DNA from: Ichthyophis bannanicus
Taxonomy: Eukaryota; Chordata; Amphibia; Gymnophiona; Ichthyophiidae
Direction: 5' to 3'
Length of the DNA stretch: 64,000 nucleotides
Assembly (NCBI GenBank): GCA_033557465.1
Contig: JAWIIG010000037.1
Coordinates: forward strand, 1,426,001 to 1,490,000
The first letter of the stretch is position 1, and the number at the start of each line of letters is the position of its first letter. Made by a program: the position numbers and the translations under genes. Under the pieces are notes generated by a model. That model was not told where the DNA came from and made no database searches. It saw only the letters and a list, made by a program, of their open reading frames with translations. Below, one piece after another: positions 51,420-60,811 of this stretch.

Positions 51420-51791
51420 AGAAAGGCTTGGCAAATCAACTTCTGTATCTTGCTATGGAAACCCAATGGATAGTCACAAAACAAATTGCACTATAGTGCT
51501 GGAAGATGAGACCCCCAGGTTAGAAGGCACTCATTTGGCTAATGGGGATGAGCTGAAGACTTCTCAGTCAGCATTTATGATGTGATTGGAGCTGCTGTTG
51601 TAGCTGCGCATGAAAAGAGAGTCAGAAGCTGCAAAGATGTCTTACATATTGGGACATGGAATGTACAAAGCATGAACCAAGGAAAGTTGGAGGTGGTTAA
51701 GCATGAAATGGAACGTGTACAACTCAATCTGTTGGGTGTCAGTGAACTGAAATGGACTGACTTTGGGTACTTTGCATCTGATGATCATATA
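51420..51791 (+). pseudogene. RTE/BovB-type LINE, endonuclease N-terminus
   Basis: HIGTWNVQSMNQGKLEVVKH and LNLLGVSELKWTDFGYF, then SDDH, are the start of an RTE AP-endonuclease. Upstream text (TGCTATGGAAACCCAATGG, GAAGATGAGACCCCCAGGT) fits the leader of this family. The frame stops where the CR1 element begins at 51792. Confidence 0.7.
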
Positions 51792-53058
51792 AGAACATAA
51801 GATATGCCATACTGGGTCAGACCAAGGTCGATCAAGCCCATTATCCTGTTTCCAACAGTGGCCAATCTAGGTCACAAGTACCTAGCAGTTTCACCAAAAG
51901 ACACAGGATCCACAATGCTTGCATTGGGTCAAGCAGTGGATATTCTGGATCCTCTTTAAAAATGGTTTATGGACCTTTCCTCCAGAAACTTGTCCAAACC
52001 TTTTTTAAACATGGCTATACCATCAGCTGGTAGCAAATTCCAAAGTTTGATTACACGTTGAGTGAAAAAATATTTTCTCTTATTAGTCTTAAATAGGTTA
52101 TTCTGTAGTGTCATTGCATGCTCCCTAGTCTTTCTTTATTTTGATGGCGTAAACAATCGATCTAGGTTTACCCGTTCCACTCCATTAATTAATTTATAGA
52201 TCTCTATCATATCACCCCTCAGTGGTCTCTTTTCCAGGTTGAAGAACCCTAACCTTTTTTAGCATCTCTTCATAAGGGTATCCTTCCATCCCTTTTACTA
52301 TTTTGGTGGCTCTTCTCTGTACATTTTCTAATAACGCTATATCCATTTTAAGATATGGCGACCAGAATTGCACACAATGTTCAAGGCGCGGTCGCATCAT
52401 GGAACGATACAGAGGCATTATAATATTCTTTATTTTATTCTCCATTTCTTTCCTTATGATACCTAGCATTCTATTTGCTCTCTTGGCCGCTGGTTCACAC
52501 TAGGCGGAGGGTTTTAACATGTTATCCATGATGACGCCTAAATCGTTTTCCTGGGTAGTGGTTCCTAATGTGGAACCTTGCATCATGCAACCATAGTTTG
52601 GGTTTTTCTTTCCTAGGTGCATAACTTTGCACTTGTTCACATTAAATTTCATCTGCTATTTGGATGCCTAGTCTTCCAATTTATCAAGATCCTCTTGCAA
52701 TTCTCCACCATCCTCATGGGTTTTAACAACTTTGAATAGTTTTGTGTCATCTGCAAATCTGATAACTTCACTCGTTATTCCCATTTCCAGGTCATTTATG
52801 AATATGTTAAAAAGCAGCGGACCCAGCAGAGATCCCTGGGGTACTCCACTAGTCACCTTTCTCCATTGGGAAAATTGGGCATGTCGCCCTACCCTCTACT
52901 TTCTATCTTTTAACCAGTTCCTGATTCACAATAGTACACTGCCTCCTATCTCACGACTTTTTAATTTTGCCAAAAGTCTCTCATGAGGGACCTTGTCAAA
53001 GGTTTTCTGAAAGTCCAGATACACTCTATCAACCGACTCATCTTTGTCTACTGTTTAT
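51792..53058 (-). pseudogene. CR1/L3-type LINE, 3' part
   Basis: On the minus strand, continuing from 59749-60002: SGVPQGSLLGPLLFNIFIND, VIRFADDTKLFKVV (FADD catalytic motif near 52770), KCKVMHLGKKN-like text, and the C-terminus RMLGIIRKEMENKIKNIIMP, LYRSMMRPRLEHCVQFWSPY, LENVQRRATKIVKGM. It ends at 51792 with the complement of AGAACATAAGATATGCCAT. Several stops are present. The Gypsy element at 53059-59748 interrupts its RT. Confidence 0.8.
53055..53058. repeat. 4-bp target duplication TTAT (left)
   Basis: TTAT directly precedes the 5' LTR (TG start at 53059) and recurs at 59749-59752 directly after the 3' LTR (CA end at 59748). Confidence 0.8.
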
Positions 53059-53085
53059 TGTGGTGGCGAAGACAGCCAGGTCCCT

Positions 53086-53937
53086 ATGGAGATAGAAAAA
53101 GTACAAGCAGTTTCCCCTAGTCAGAGGGAAAGGGAAAGAAATGGTCATTTTAAAAGTGCAGCTAACACTGAAAAGAACCTGTCAAAGGTTGTTGTCCAAA
53201 AGCCACGCCCCAGCTCCATGGCAACTGAGGGTGGTAATGCAGGACAGCTGGGGGTGGGGTGGAAAGATACCGGCCAGTCCCACGCATATAAGCCCCAGAG
53301 AACAGGGAGAGATAGATTGCCAGGACTGGAAAGATTGACAAAGCCGACAGGGCTGAAGAGGCACGAGAGGAAGAGAGCTGACTCTGATTCAGAGGCGGAG
53401 TCTGAGAGGGAACCTCATTCTGAGCAAGAGTTTCACTCTTGCAGGAGGAAGAGAGACGAGAGGGCTACCTTAACCAGGAAACAGCATGGCCAGGGAAGTG
53501 GCAGGGAAGCATTGCTGAAGAAACTCCCAAAAGGTATTGCTGCTAAGGTTACTAGCCAAAGGTCTCAGGAAAAGTTCCCAGACAGCAAGTGGAGGGAAGG
53601 ATATCCCCAAAGCCAGCTCCAGCAGTTTAACCAGCACCAGGGTTATAGGAAGCCTGCAGGTGATTCAAGAACCCAGGAAGGGCTGGTAAGAAAGCCTCTC
53701 CGTAAAGAAAGTTTGAATGTTTTAAAACTGGTAAAACGTATGCTAAAAGACCAGGAAGTAACCTGTGGAGAGAACAGTTCTGTGTACCGAGGGAAGGCTC
53801 GAGGGGAACAGTTGTTTTCTAACGACGTCACAGAACAATCGTGTTCAGAATGTGAGTCAATGGACATCGGGGAAAATGATCTTTTGAGTGAGCCTGAACA
53901 GGCTATGGAATGTGAGTTATCCCTGGTAGTGAAGTAA
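53086..53937 (+). CDS. intra-LTR open frame (5' LTR), 283 residues, function unknown
   Basis: From the ATG at 53086 (MEIEKVQAVSPSQRERERNG) to the stop at 53937; the frame is open a little further upstream into flanking DNA (53044), which is chance. The product is strongly basic and hydrophilic to about residue 240 (HERKRADSDSEAESEREPHS, CRRKRDERATLTRKQHG), with LNVLKLVKRMLKDQEV as the only hydrophobic helix, then acidic at the end (SCSECESMDIGENDLL, EPEQAMECELSLVVK). No known domain is recognised. The 3' LTR copy has the same length and no stop; I count six amino-acid-changing and five silent differences between them, which does not by itself show selection. The TATA box lies at codon ~67, and no in-frame ATG follows until the MLKDQ position, so translation from the LTR's own transcript would need a non-AUG start or splicing. 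Confidence 0.5.
   Translation: MEIEKVQAVSPSQRERERNGHFKSAANTEKNLSKVVVQKPRPSSMATEGGNAGQLGVGWKDTGQSHAYKPQRTGRDRLPGLERLTKPTGLKRHERKRADSDSEAESEREPHSEQEFHSCRRKRDERATLTRKQHGQGSGREALLKKLPKGIAAKVTSQRSQEKFPDSKWREGYPQSQLQQFNQHQGYRKPAGDSRTQEGLVRKPLRKESLNVLKLVKRMLKDQEVTCGENSSVYRGKARGEQLFSNDVTEQSCSECESMDIGENDLLSEPEQAMECELSLVVK
53285..53293 (+). promoter_or_regulatory. TATA box of the 5' LTR
   Basis: GCATATAAG sits about 226 bp inside the LTR and is repeated at 58538-58546 in the 3' LTR. It lies inside the intra-LTR frame. It is the probable RNA polymerase II promoter of the element. Confidence 0.6.
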
Positions 53938-54323
53938 GAATGTTTGGAAATATAAGTTTGAAGAAAATTCCATTTCTGTGATATGCATGGTGTTTCAAAG
54001 AGCAAAGAAGTTTTAATTAGTATGGCTGCTGCTCTAAATGAGACTTGCTCAGGAGGACTGCCTGGAGTCTCTGGATAACTAATTGAAACCCTTAAAGCTT
54101 TTGAAACAAAGAAGAAAAGTTTGTTTGCTAGAATTTTGCTGCATTGAAGTTTCAATGAACATTTTGAGTTTAGTTAAAGCACTGTGAAGAGAAGCTTTAT
54201 TTTTGGAGAAATAACATTTGTTTGCTGAAGTAAGCAAGAGCAATTCTTACCTTAGTTTCCTATGGATGTTTGTACACGTGATATACCAAGCTTCATTTGA
54301 AGTTCCCGCTATTAAGGGAGGCG

Positions 54324-54329
54324 AATAAA
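54324..54329 (+). terminator. polyadenylation signal in LTR
   Basis: AATAAA in GGCGAATAAAAATATTCC, repeated at 59577-59582 in the 3' LTR, where it would end the element's transcript. Confidence 0.55.
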
Positions 54330-54497
54330 AATATTCCTGCGTTTGCTTTCAACTCTCTGCTCAGCATTTTATTACAACTACATTTGCTCAAAGTACTACA
54401 ACTCCCAGAGGCCTTTGCCCTGGAGTTGATTGAAAGGAACATTCGCACCCCCTTTCCTCGTCAGGCAGCCGCCTAGGCGGGGGAAGGGCGCGACAGG

Positions 54498-54515
54498 TGG
54501 CGTAGTATTAAGGAT
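54498..54515 (+). other. putative tRNA primer binding site
   Basis: TGGCGTAGTATTAAGGAT starts two bases after the 5' LTR and begins with TGG, as expected for pairing with a tRNA 3' CCA end. The tRNA is not identified. Confidence 0.5.
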
Positions 54516-54890
54516 CACGCCTTGGTCACGTGTTCCCAAGACACCGGAACTACAGAAAGAAGAAAGAGGAAAAAAAAGTGTTTTTTTTTCATGCTGAGAT
54601 ACAAGCTGCTGCTGGAAGAAGACCCAGATCAACAGCAGAGGGACCGGATTGGAGCAGTTCCTGAGGCTGTTCCTGCTGATTGATAAGCCCGAGTCTACAC
54701 CTGCCTAAGGTAATCCGTATTTATAAGGGATATAAGCGGATACCAAAGCCGGGTGGGACTGCAGCAGTGCACCAGGGTATCAAAAGAGAGAAAGGGCCTA
54801 TACATTGGAGGGCCGCACTTGGTGTTTTTTCTCTGTTTTTTCTCGTTTCAGCCACTACCCAGCATGGAGCAGACGGAGCTACTGAGATAG
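54516..54890 (+). other. Gypsy leader before gag
   Basis: Non-coding leader between primer site and Gag start. It may hold packaging signals, but none is recognisable by eye. Confidence 0.5.
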
Positions 54891-56131
54891 ATGGCTGACC
54901 AGTTCCAAAAACAACAGGAGATGGCACGGACATTGGAACATACAGCAGCCATGCTCCAGGCACAGCAGAAGCCGTTGTTGGAGAAGATGGACGGTTGGCT
55001 GGGCATGCAGAAACCAACAGCAGAGTCACCAAGGACAGTACCAGGTTCCTTAGGGGATACCCCAGGGTTTGGGATACTTGGTACTGGGACACTTTACTTT
55101 GGACAGTTGACAAAGGAGGACGATGTTGATGACTTTCTAGCCGCTTTTGAAAGGGTAGCCTTGTTATCAGGGTGGGATAAAAAGCAATGGGCCATACGCC
55201 TTGCCACTTCGTTAACTGGGGAAGCGCTAGCAGCGTATAGGGCTATGCCCGTGGAATTAGCCACTGATTACAAGGAGGTACAGAAGGCAATAAGAGACCG
55301 CCTGGCCTAAACCCCATGGTCTACCGTCGCCTTCTGCGAAGCGCCCAGTTGAAACCCTGTGAAACATCGCGTGCTCTATGCCAGCGGATCAAGGGGTTGG
55401 CGGTAAAATGGCTAACACCTGAGACTCAAACAAAGGAGTCCCTATTTGATTGTATCATCTTGGAACAGTTTATGGATGCTGTTCCGAGGGAGATGAGATC
55501 CTTCCTGATCCTACAAGACTGCAGGACCACAGAGGCAGCGACCGCACTGGCTGAGCGTTACCTGGAGGCCAGTGTGGCGAGCCCAGTTAAAGTGGGTGGT
55601 CTGTCGCAAGCAGTAAAAGTAGCATCAGAAAGGAAGGAAAAGCCTATATGGAGAGAAAGTATGAAAGCACTACCTTTGGATAAACCTGATGATGTGAGCA
55701 GGAAATGTTTTTCATGTGGAGAAGAAGGACATATGAAAAGAAACTGCAGAGCTAGGACAGCCCTGATGACCTCCCACTCTGAAGAGAGCGGAGAAGGTTT
55801 CCTTCTAGAGGTAGAGGTAGAGGGTGTTCCTGTGGAGGCTTTGTTGGACTCCGGAGCGGACCAGTCAATGATTTCGAGGAAGCTCTGGAAAGAGATAGCA
55901 TCCCAGATTGGTCCGACTCCCGAGCCTCAAGAAAAGTCCATAAAGATAAGATGCATTCATGGGGCAGCCTCATCGTACCCTATTTATGTTATATCTGTGA
56001 AAGGCTTAGGGCTAAAGCGCAAAATACCTGTTGCGGTAGTACCAAGGCTCCCACAAGCATTAGTCCTGGGAAGAGACTGGCCCCCAGTTCAGGCGTGGGA
56101 TAGCAGAGGGTCTTCAGAACAAAGCAGGTAA
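54891..56131 (+). pseudogene. Gypsy Gag (SCAN-like capsid) with zinc knuckle, then protease
   Basis: From the ATG at 54891 (MADQFQKQQEMARTLEHTAA) with a Gln-rich start, a capsid region (LYFGQLTKEDDVDDFLAAFE, WAIRLATSLTGEALAAYRAM) and a part resembling the vertebrate SCAN domain (LKPCETSRALCQRIKGLAVK, LFDCIILEQFMDAVPREMRS, TEAATALAERYLE), which is known to derive from Gmr1-like Gag. Then comes one CCHC knuckle (CFSCGEEGHMKRNC, near 55708) and a retroviral-type aspartic protease (EALLDSGADQSMISRKLW; active site DSGA near 55849; ALVLGRDWP). A frameshift near 55312 separates the two frames. The protease frame ends at 56131. Confidence 0.85.
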
Positions 56132-56192
56132 GGCATCCACTTTAGCACCACCAAAAGCCAAGAAAGAAACATCATCAGGGGATTCACCTCAT

Positions 56193-57287
56193 TTGGAGGG
56201 TGGAAGAGTACCCCAGGTGAAGGAGAGTGAGGGAGACCAAGCCCCATCTACACGTATAGGGAACACTAAGGCTAGGTCAGTTCCTCAACCATTGTTTGGA
56301 GCCAAACAGCGACAGGCCAAAGGGGAGGTAGCTAGGAAGGAGGACACTCCTAAGAAGTGCCCATTTGTTCTTAGGTTCTGTCGCACTACTCCCAATGCCA
56401 AAGTTCCTAAGCGGGCTACCCAGATGGCAGCTGGATTTGATCTGTGTAGTGCAGAGGAGATAGTCATTCCCCATCAGGGAAAAGCCCTGGTAGAAACGGG
56501 AGTACAAGTGCAAATACCCCCAGGTTGTTATGGGCGTCTTGCCCCTCGTTCAGGCCTAGCCTGGAAGAATTTCATCGACGTAGGCGCCGGAGTAATCGAC
56601 CCCGACTACCGAGGGACGATTAAGGTGCTACTATTCAACTTTGCTAAAGAGGATTTCAGGGTAAATATAGGGGACCGTATAGCCCAAATGATCTGTGAGC
56701 GGGTGGGTTTTCCGGCCCTGGAGGAGGTAACGGAATTAACTCCTACCACCAGGGGGACCGGAGGGTTTGGTTCCACCGGTAAAACAGAGGTGAAAGGTTT
56801 AGCTGCCAGCTGTGAGGTGACCGAGGAGGAGGATCTAGGCCCGCAATTAACCGATTGCAAGGGAGATCCAGTCCCCAGGTTAGGGGAAGAACTTTCCTGG
56901 TCCCAACAGCAGGAGGTATTAGGGCTACTAAGGAAGTATCCCGATGTGTTAACACCTATTCCAGGTGAGACAAGACTCGTGGCTCACGAGATAGTTACCC
57001 TTCCAGGGGAGATAGTACGCCAGAGACCCTACCGGTTACCTGAGGCAAAACGTCAGGAGGTACTTTCCCAAGTGCAGGACATGCTTAAGATGGGAATAAT
57101 TGAAGAGTCCCATAGCCCCTGGAACAGCCCCATAGTGCTGGTACCCAAGCCAGACGGAACAATGCGGTTTTGCATTGATTTCCGCAGGGTGAATGCCATC
57201 TCCCGGTTTGACGCCTATCCCATGCCTAGGATAGAAGAATTGCTGGACCGATTAGGCCAGGCGTCTTACCTGACCACCCTTGTATGA
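56193..57287 (+). pseudogene. Gypsy dUTPase and RT N-terminus
   Basis: All five dUTPase motifs are present in order: AAGFDLCSAE, APRSGLAWKNFIDVGAGVID, GVIDPDYRGTIKV, GDRIAQMICERV and RGTGGFGSTG. dUTPase hydrolyses dUTP and keeps uracil out of the cDNA. After a linker the RT starts (HEIVTLPGEIVRQRPYRLPE, MLKMGIIEESHSPWNSPIVL, VPKPDGTMRFCIDFRRVN, YPMPRIEELLDRLGQASYL). The frame stops at a one-base frameshift near 57278, where TTLDLTKGYWQ is expected. The frame relative to the protease differs, which could be a natural frameshift site or a lesion. Confidence 0.88.
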
Positions 57288-58348
57288 CCAAGGGGTATTG
57301 GCAGATTCCCCTCACCAGGGAATCTCGCCCAAAGACCGCATTCAGCACCCCTATCGGTCTGTACCAGTTTCGTCGCATGCCTTTTGGATTGCATGGGGCG
57401 GCTGCGACCTGCCAGCGACTAGTTGATGTGATCTTACGTCCCCATCAACAATACGCGACCGCGTACATGGACGACATAGTGATCCATAGCTCTCGCTGGG
57501 ATGAGCACTTGGCACGCATTGATGCCGTTTTAAAGGCCTTGCGTGGTGCGGGTATTACTTTGAACCTGGCCAAGTGTATGTTTGGGGGAAAGCAAGTAAA
57601 ATATCTGGGACATTTGGTAGGGCGGGGCACAGTAAAACCCCTACTTGAAAAAGTGGAAAGTGTTAGGACATTTCCTAGGCCCTTGACAAAAAGACAGCTC
57701 CGTAGTTTTCTGGGTTTAATCGGCTATTACCGCCGATTCATTCCCCATTTCGCTACCAAGAGCGCTGCCTTAACAGAGGGGTTGAAGAATGCACCCAACC
57801 AGGTAAAATGGTCAGTGGAAGCAGAACAAGCCTTTTCTAGGTAAAAGGAAGAGCTCTGCCAGGCACCAATATTAAGGAGTGTAGATTTTAGTAAGTCTTT
57901 TATCGTACAAACAGACGCCTCTGATACAGGGTTAGGCGCTGTGTTGTCACAGAAGTTTGATGGGGAGGAACATCCGATTATGTTCCTCAGCAGAAAATTA
58001 ACACCACCAGAGCGGAAATACTCCGTAGTAGAAAGGGAATGTCTGGCCATAAGGTGGGCGGTGGACGCCTTGCGTTTTTACCTGACGGGCAGTAAATTTT
58101 TATTAGTGACGGATCATGCCCCGTTGCACTGGCTAAACCAGATGAAGGATCATAATCCCCGTCTTACCCGTTGGTACATGGCCTTACAGGCATTCGACTT
58201 CCATATAGAGCATAGGGCAGGAAAGTTACACACCAACGCTGACGCCCTTTCGCGTATTACGAGCTGTGCTGAAGTAGAAACGCCAGCCCTTAATATCTTA
58301 AGCGGGGGATATGTGGTGGCGAATACAGCCAGGTCCCTATGGAGATAG
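57284..58348 (+). pseudogene. Gypsy RT core and RNase H
   Basis: RT motifs: TKGYWQIPLTRESRPKTAFS, QFRRMPFGLHGAAATCQRL, AYMDDIVIHS (catalytic, near 57465), LGHLVGRGTVKP, GLIGYYRRFIPHFA. A TAA at 57842 (AFSR*KEEL) interrupts the same frame. RNase H follows: FIVQTDASDTGLGAVLSQ, YSVVERECLAIRWAVDALRF, LLVTDHAPLHWL, FHIEHRAGKLHTNADALSR. It ends within the first bases of the 3' LTR. No chromodomain or integrase follows. Confidence 0.88.
58300..58311 (+). other. polypurine tract
   Basis: AAGCGGGGGATA directly precedes the 3' LTR; expected primer for plus-strand synthesis. Confidence 0.7.
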
Positions 58349-59748
58349 AAAAAGTACACGCAGTTTCCCCTAGTCAGAGGGAAAGGGAAAGAAATGGTCA
58401 TTTTAAAAGTGCAGCTAACACCGAAAAGAACCTGTCAAAAGTTGTTGTCCAAAAGCCACGCCCCAGCTCCATGGCAACTGAGGGTGGTAATGCAGGACAG
58501 CTGGGGGCGGGGTGGAAAGATACCGGCCAGTCCCACGCATATAAGCCCCAGAGAACAGGGAGAGGTAGATTGCCAGGACTGGAAATATTGACAAAGCCGA
58601 CAGGGCTGAAGAGGCACGAGAGGAAGAGAGCTGACTCTGATTCAGAGGCGGAGTCTGAGAGGGAACCTCATTCTGAGCAAGAGTTTCACTCTTGCAGGAG
58701 GAAGAGAGACGAGAGGGCTACCTTAACCAGGAAACAGCATGGCCAGGGAAGTGGCAGGGAAGCATTGCTGAAGAAACTCCCAAAAGGTATTGCTGCTAAG
58801 GTTACTAGCCAAAGGTCTCAGGAAAAGTTCCCAGACAGCAAGTGGAGGGAAGGATATCCCCAAAGCCAGCTCCAGCAGTTTAACCAGCACCAGGGTTATA
58901 GGAAGCCTGCAGGTGATTCAAGAACCCAGGAAGGGCTGGTAAGAAAGCCTCTCCGTAAAGAAAGTTTGAATGTTTTAAAACTGGTAAAACGTATGCTAAA
59001 AGACCAGGAAGTAACCTGTGGAGAGAACAGTTCTGTGTACCGAGGGAAGGCTCGAGGGGAACAGCTCTTTTCTAACGACATCACAGAACAATCGTGTTCA
59101 GAATGTGAGTCAGTGGACATTGGGGAAAATGATCTTTTGAGTGAGCCTGAACAGGCTATGGAATGTGAGTTATCCCTGGTAGTGAAGTAAAAATGTTTGG
59201 AAATATAAGTTTGAAGAAAATTCCATTTCTGTGATATGCATGGTGTTTCAAAGAGCAAAGAAGTTTTAATTAGTATGGCTGCTGCTCTAAATGAGACTTG
59301 CTCAGGAGGACTGCCTGGAGTCTCTGGATAACTAATTGAAACCCTTAAAGCTTTTGAAACAAAGAAGAAAAGTTTGTTTGCTAGAATTTTGCTGCATTGA
59401 AGTTTCAATGAACATTTTGAGTTTAGTTAAAGCACTGTGAAGAGAAGCTTTATTTTTGGAGAAATAACATTTGTTTGCTGAAGTAAGCAAGAGCAATTCT
59501 TACCTTAGTTTCCTGTGGATGTTTGTACACGTGATATACCAAGCTTCATTTGAAGTTCCCGCTATTAAGGGAGGCGAATAAAAATATTCCTGCGTTTGCT
59601 TTCAACTCTCGGCTCAGCATTTTATTACAACTACATTTGCTCAAAGTACTACAACTCCCAGAGGCCTTTGCCCTGGAGTTGATTGAAAGGAACATTCGCA
59701 CCCCTTTTCCTCGTCAGGCAGCCGCCTAGGCGGGGGAAGGGCGCGACA
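58312..59748 (+). mobile_element. 3' LTR, 1437 bp
   Basis: Same length as the 5' LTR, starts TGTGGTGGCGAATACAG and ends GGGCGCGACA, followed by the TTAT duplication at 59749-59752. Confidence 0.9.
58339..59190 (+). CDS. intra-LTR open frame (3' LTR), 283 residues
   Basis: This equals the frame at 53086-53937 in length and is fully open. Changes against the 5' copy include Q to H at residue 7, V to A in the LGVGW segment, D to G in GRDRL, R to I in LERLTK, V to I in NDVTEQ and M to V in ESMDIG. It is preceded in the LTR by only 27 bp. Confidence 0.5.
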   Translation: MEIEKVHAVSPSQRERERNGHFKSAANTEKNLSKVVVQKPRPSSMATEGGNAGQLGAGWKDTGQSHAYKPQRTGRGRLPGLEILTKPTGLKRHERKRADSDSEAESEREPHSEQEFHSCRRKRDERATLTRKQHGQGSGREALLKKLPKGIAAKVTSQRSQEKFPDSKWREGYPQSQLQQFNQHQGYRKPAGDSRTQEGLVRKPLRKESLNVLKLVKRMLKDQEVTCGENSSVYRGKARGEQLFSNDITEQSCSECESVDIGENDLLSEPEQAMECELSLVVK

Positions 59749-60002
59749 TTATTCACACCTTTAAAAAAACACAACAGATTAGTAAGACAAGATCTTCCTT
59801 GGCTAAAGCCATGTTGACTGTCTCCCGTTAAGCCATGACTATCTACATGTTCAGTAATTTTGTTCTTTATGATGGTTTCTACCATTTTTCCCGGTACTGA
59901 CATCAGGCTTACCAGTCTGTAGTTTCCTGGATCACCCCTGGAACCCTTTTTAAAAATTGGCGTTACATTGACCATCCTCCAATCTTCAGGTATTCCTGAT
60001 GA
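59749..60002 (-). pseudogene. CR1/L3-type LINE, RT 5' part after the Gypsy insertion
   Basis: On the minus strand DGQCNANF-like text, then MVNVTPIFKKGSRGDPGNYR, GKMVETIIKNKITEHVDSHG and QHGFSQGRSCLTNLLCF lead into the Gypsy insertion; the same RT continues at 53058 with DESVDRVYLDFQKTFDKVPH. At 60002 the CR1 sequence ends where an L1 3' end begins. Confidence 0.8.
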
Positions 60003-60567
60003 TTTTATGGAAAATCATTTTTATTAAACATACCAACAAATCCAAAACACACAATACTGCAACCAGTTTTACATTAAATACAGATTCAAGCCAATCAGAT
60101 TCACCTTAATGTAGACTTAAATCCATATCCCCCCCCCCCACCACCCCCCTGCCCACCCACCCCCACCCCCTCTGGAGACCACCTACGATCCCGTGTCACA
60201 AGCATCACCCCTACTCCCGGTCCACCACGCACTGCTACCAGCACTGGCAAGCCTTAGAACAGCCGACCATCCACAGGTTACGGCCATAAGGTCTCTCCCA
60301 ATTTAACTCTGCCTAGCCTTGGCAGGAGCCCTCAACAAGGGTTCCCATGTGACCTGGAATTTTTCCCAGCATCTGTGTCCAAACAATTGGGCAGTTCTAC
60401 GCTCCATCTGCATCACGTCCCTTAATTGTAGCTCCCACTCCCGCAGGTGCGGGCCCCCCTCTGACAGCCACTGCCGCAGGATGCACAATTTGGCCACAAG
60501 GAAACCTTTTTCATATAGCTGCCTTGAAGGCGGAGTCCCCCCCCATATCAAGATAAGGCAAATTGAA
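60003..60567 (-). pseudogene. L1-type LINE 3' end with ORF2 C-terminus (tentative)
   Basis: On the minus strand the end of a LINE protein is readable: LYEKGFLVAKLCILRQWLSE, LREWELQLRDVMQMERRTAQ and WEKFQVTWEPLLRA, resembling the end of L1 ORF2. A G-rich 3' UTR (C-run at 60130-60175 on +) and a terminal AATAAAAATGATTTTCC follow. DIRS element F interrupts it at 60568. Confidence 0.5.
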
Positions 60568-60811
60568 TCTCCAGGAACAAGCAGGAATGAGTCTTCACAT
60601 ATGGGGTACGTCGGTACCGACGGAGTCTGTGTGGGAACGCTTCCCAGCTTCCAATCAGAAAGCTTTTGGAAGCATCCCACCACGCCTCCGTGCTGCTTCC
60701 CGCCCTTCCCAACTGTCTCTCCTCAGTTTTTTTTTTTTTTTTTTTTTTCAGTAATTTTTCCCTTCAGGGTATATTTTTTGTCTTAAATTTTTAGGCCTTC
60801 TAGGCCTGTCC

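Larger units (their letters stand above)
53059..54495 (+). mobile_element. 5' LTR, 1437 bp
   Basis: Starts TGTGGTGGCGAAGACAG and ends GGGGAAGGGCGCGACA. A TATA box (GCATATAAGCC) is at 53285-53293 and an AATAAA signal at 54324-54329. The LTR contains the 283-codon frame annotated separately, which begins upstream of the TATA box. Confidence 0.9.
53059..59748 (+). mobile_element. Gmr1-like Ty3/Gypsy element, complete LTRs, no integrase found
   Basis: Two 1437-bp LTRs frame an internal region with a SCAN-like Gag, zinc knuckle, protease, dUTPase, RT and RNase H. RNase H ends immediately before the polypurine tract and 3' LTR, the layout of Gmr1-like elements in which integrase lies before RT; here dUTPase stands between protease and RT and I see no integrase (no HHCC or D-D-E pattern). 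The 4-bp duplication TTAT shows that it was integrated by an integrase. The LTRs differ at about 16 positions by eye with no length difference, so the insertion is fairly young. Internal lesions: frameshift near 55312, frame change between 56100 and 56193, frameshift near 57278, TAA at 57842. Confidence 0.9.

Noticed and set aside
53643..54155. 170-codon minus-strand frame in the 5' LTR (and its twin at 58896-59408)
   Set aside because: It is antisense to the intra-LTR frame and lies partly over it; both copies are kept only because the LTRs are nearly identical.
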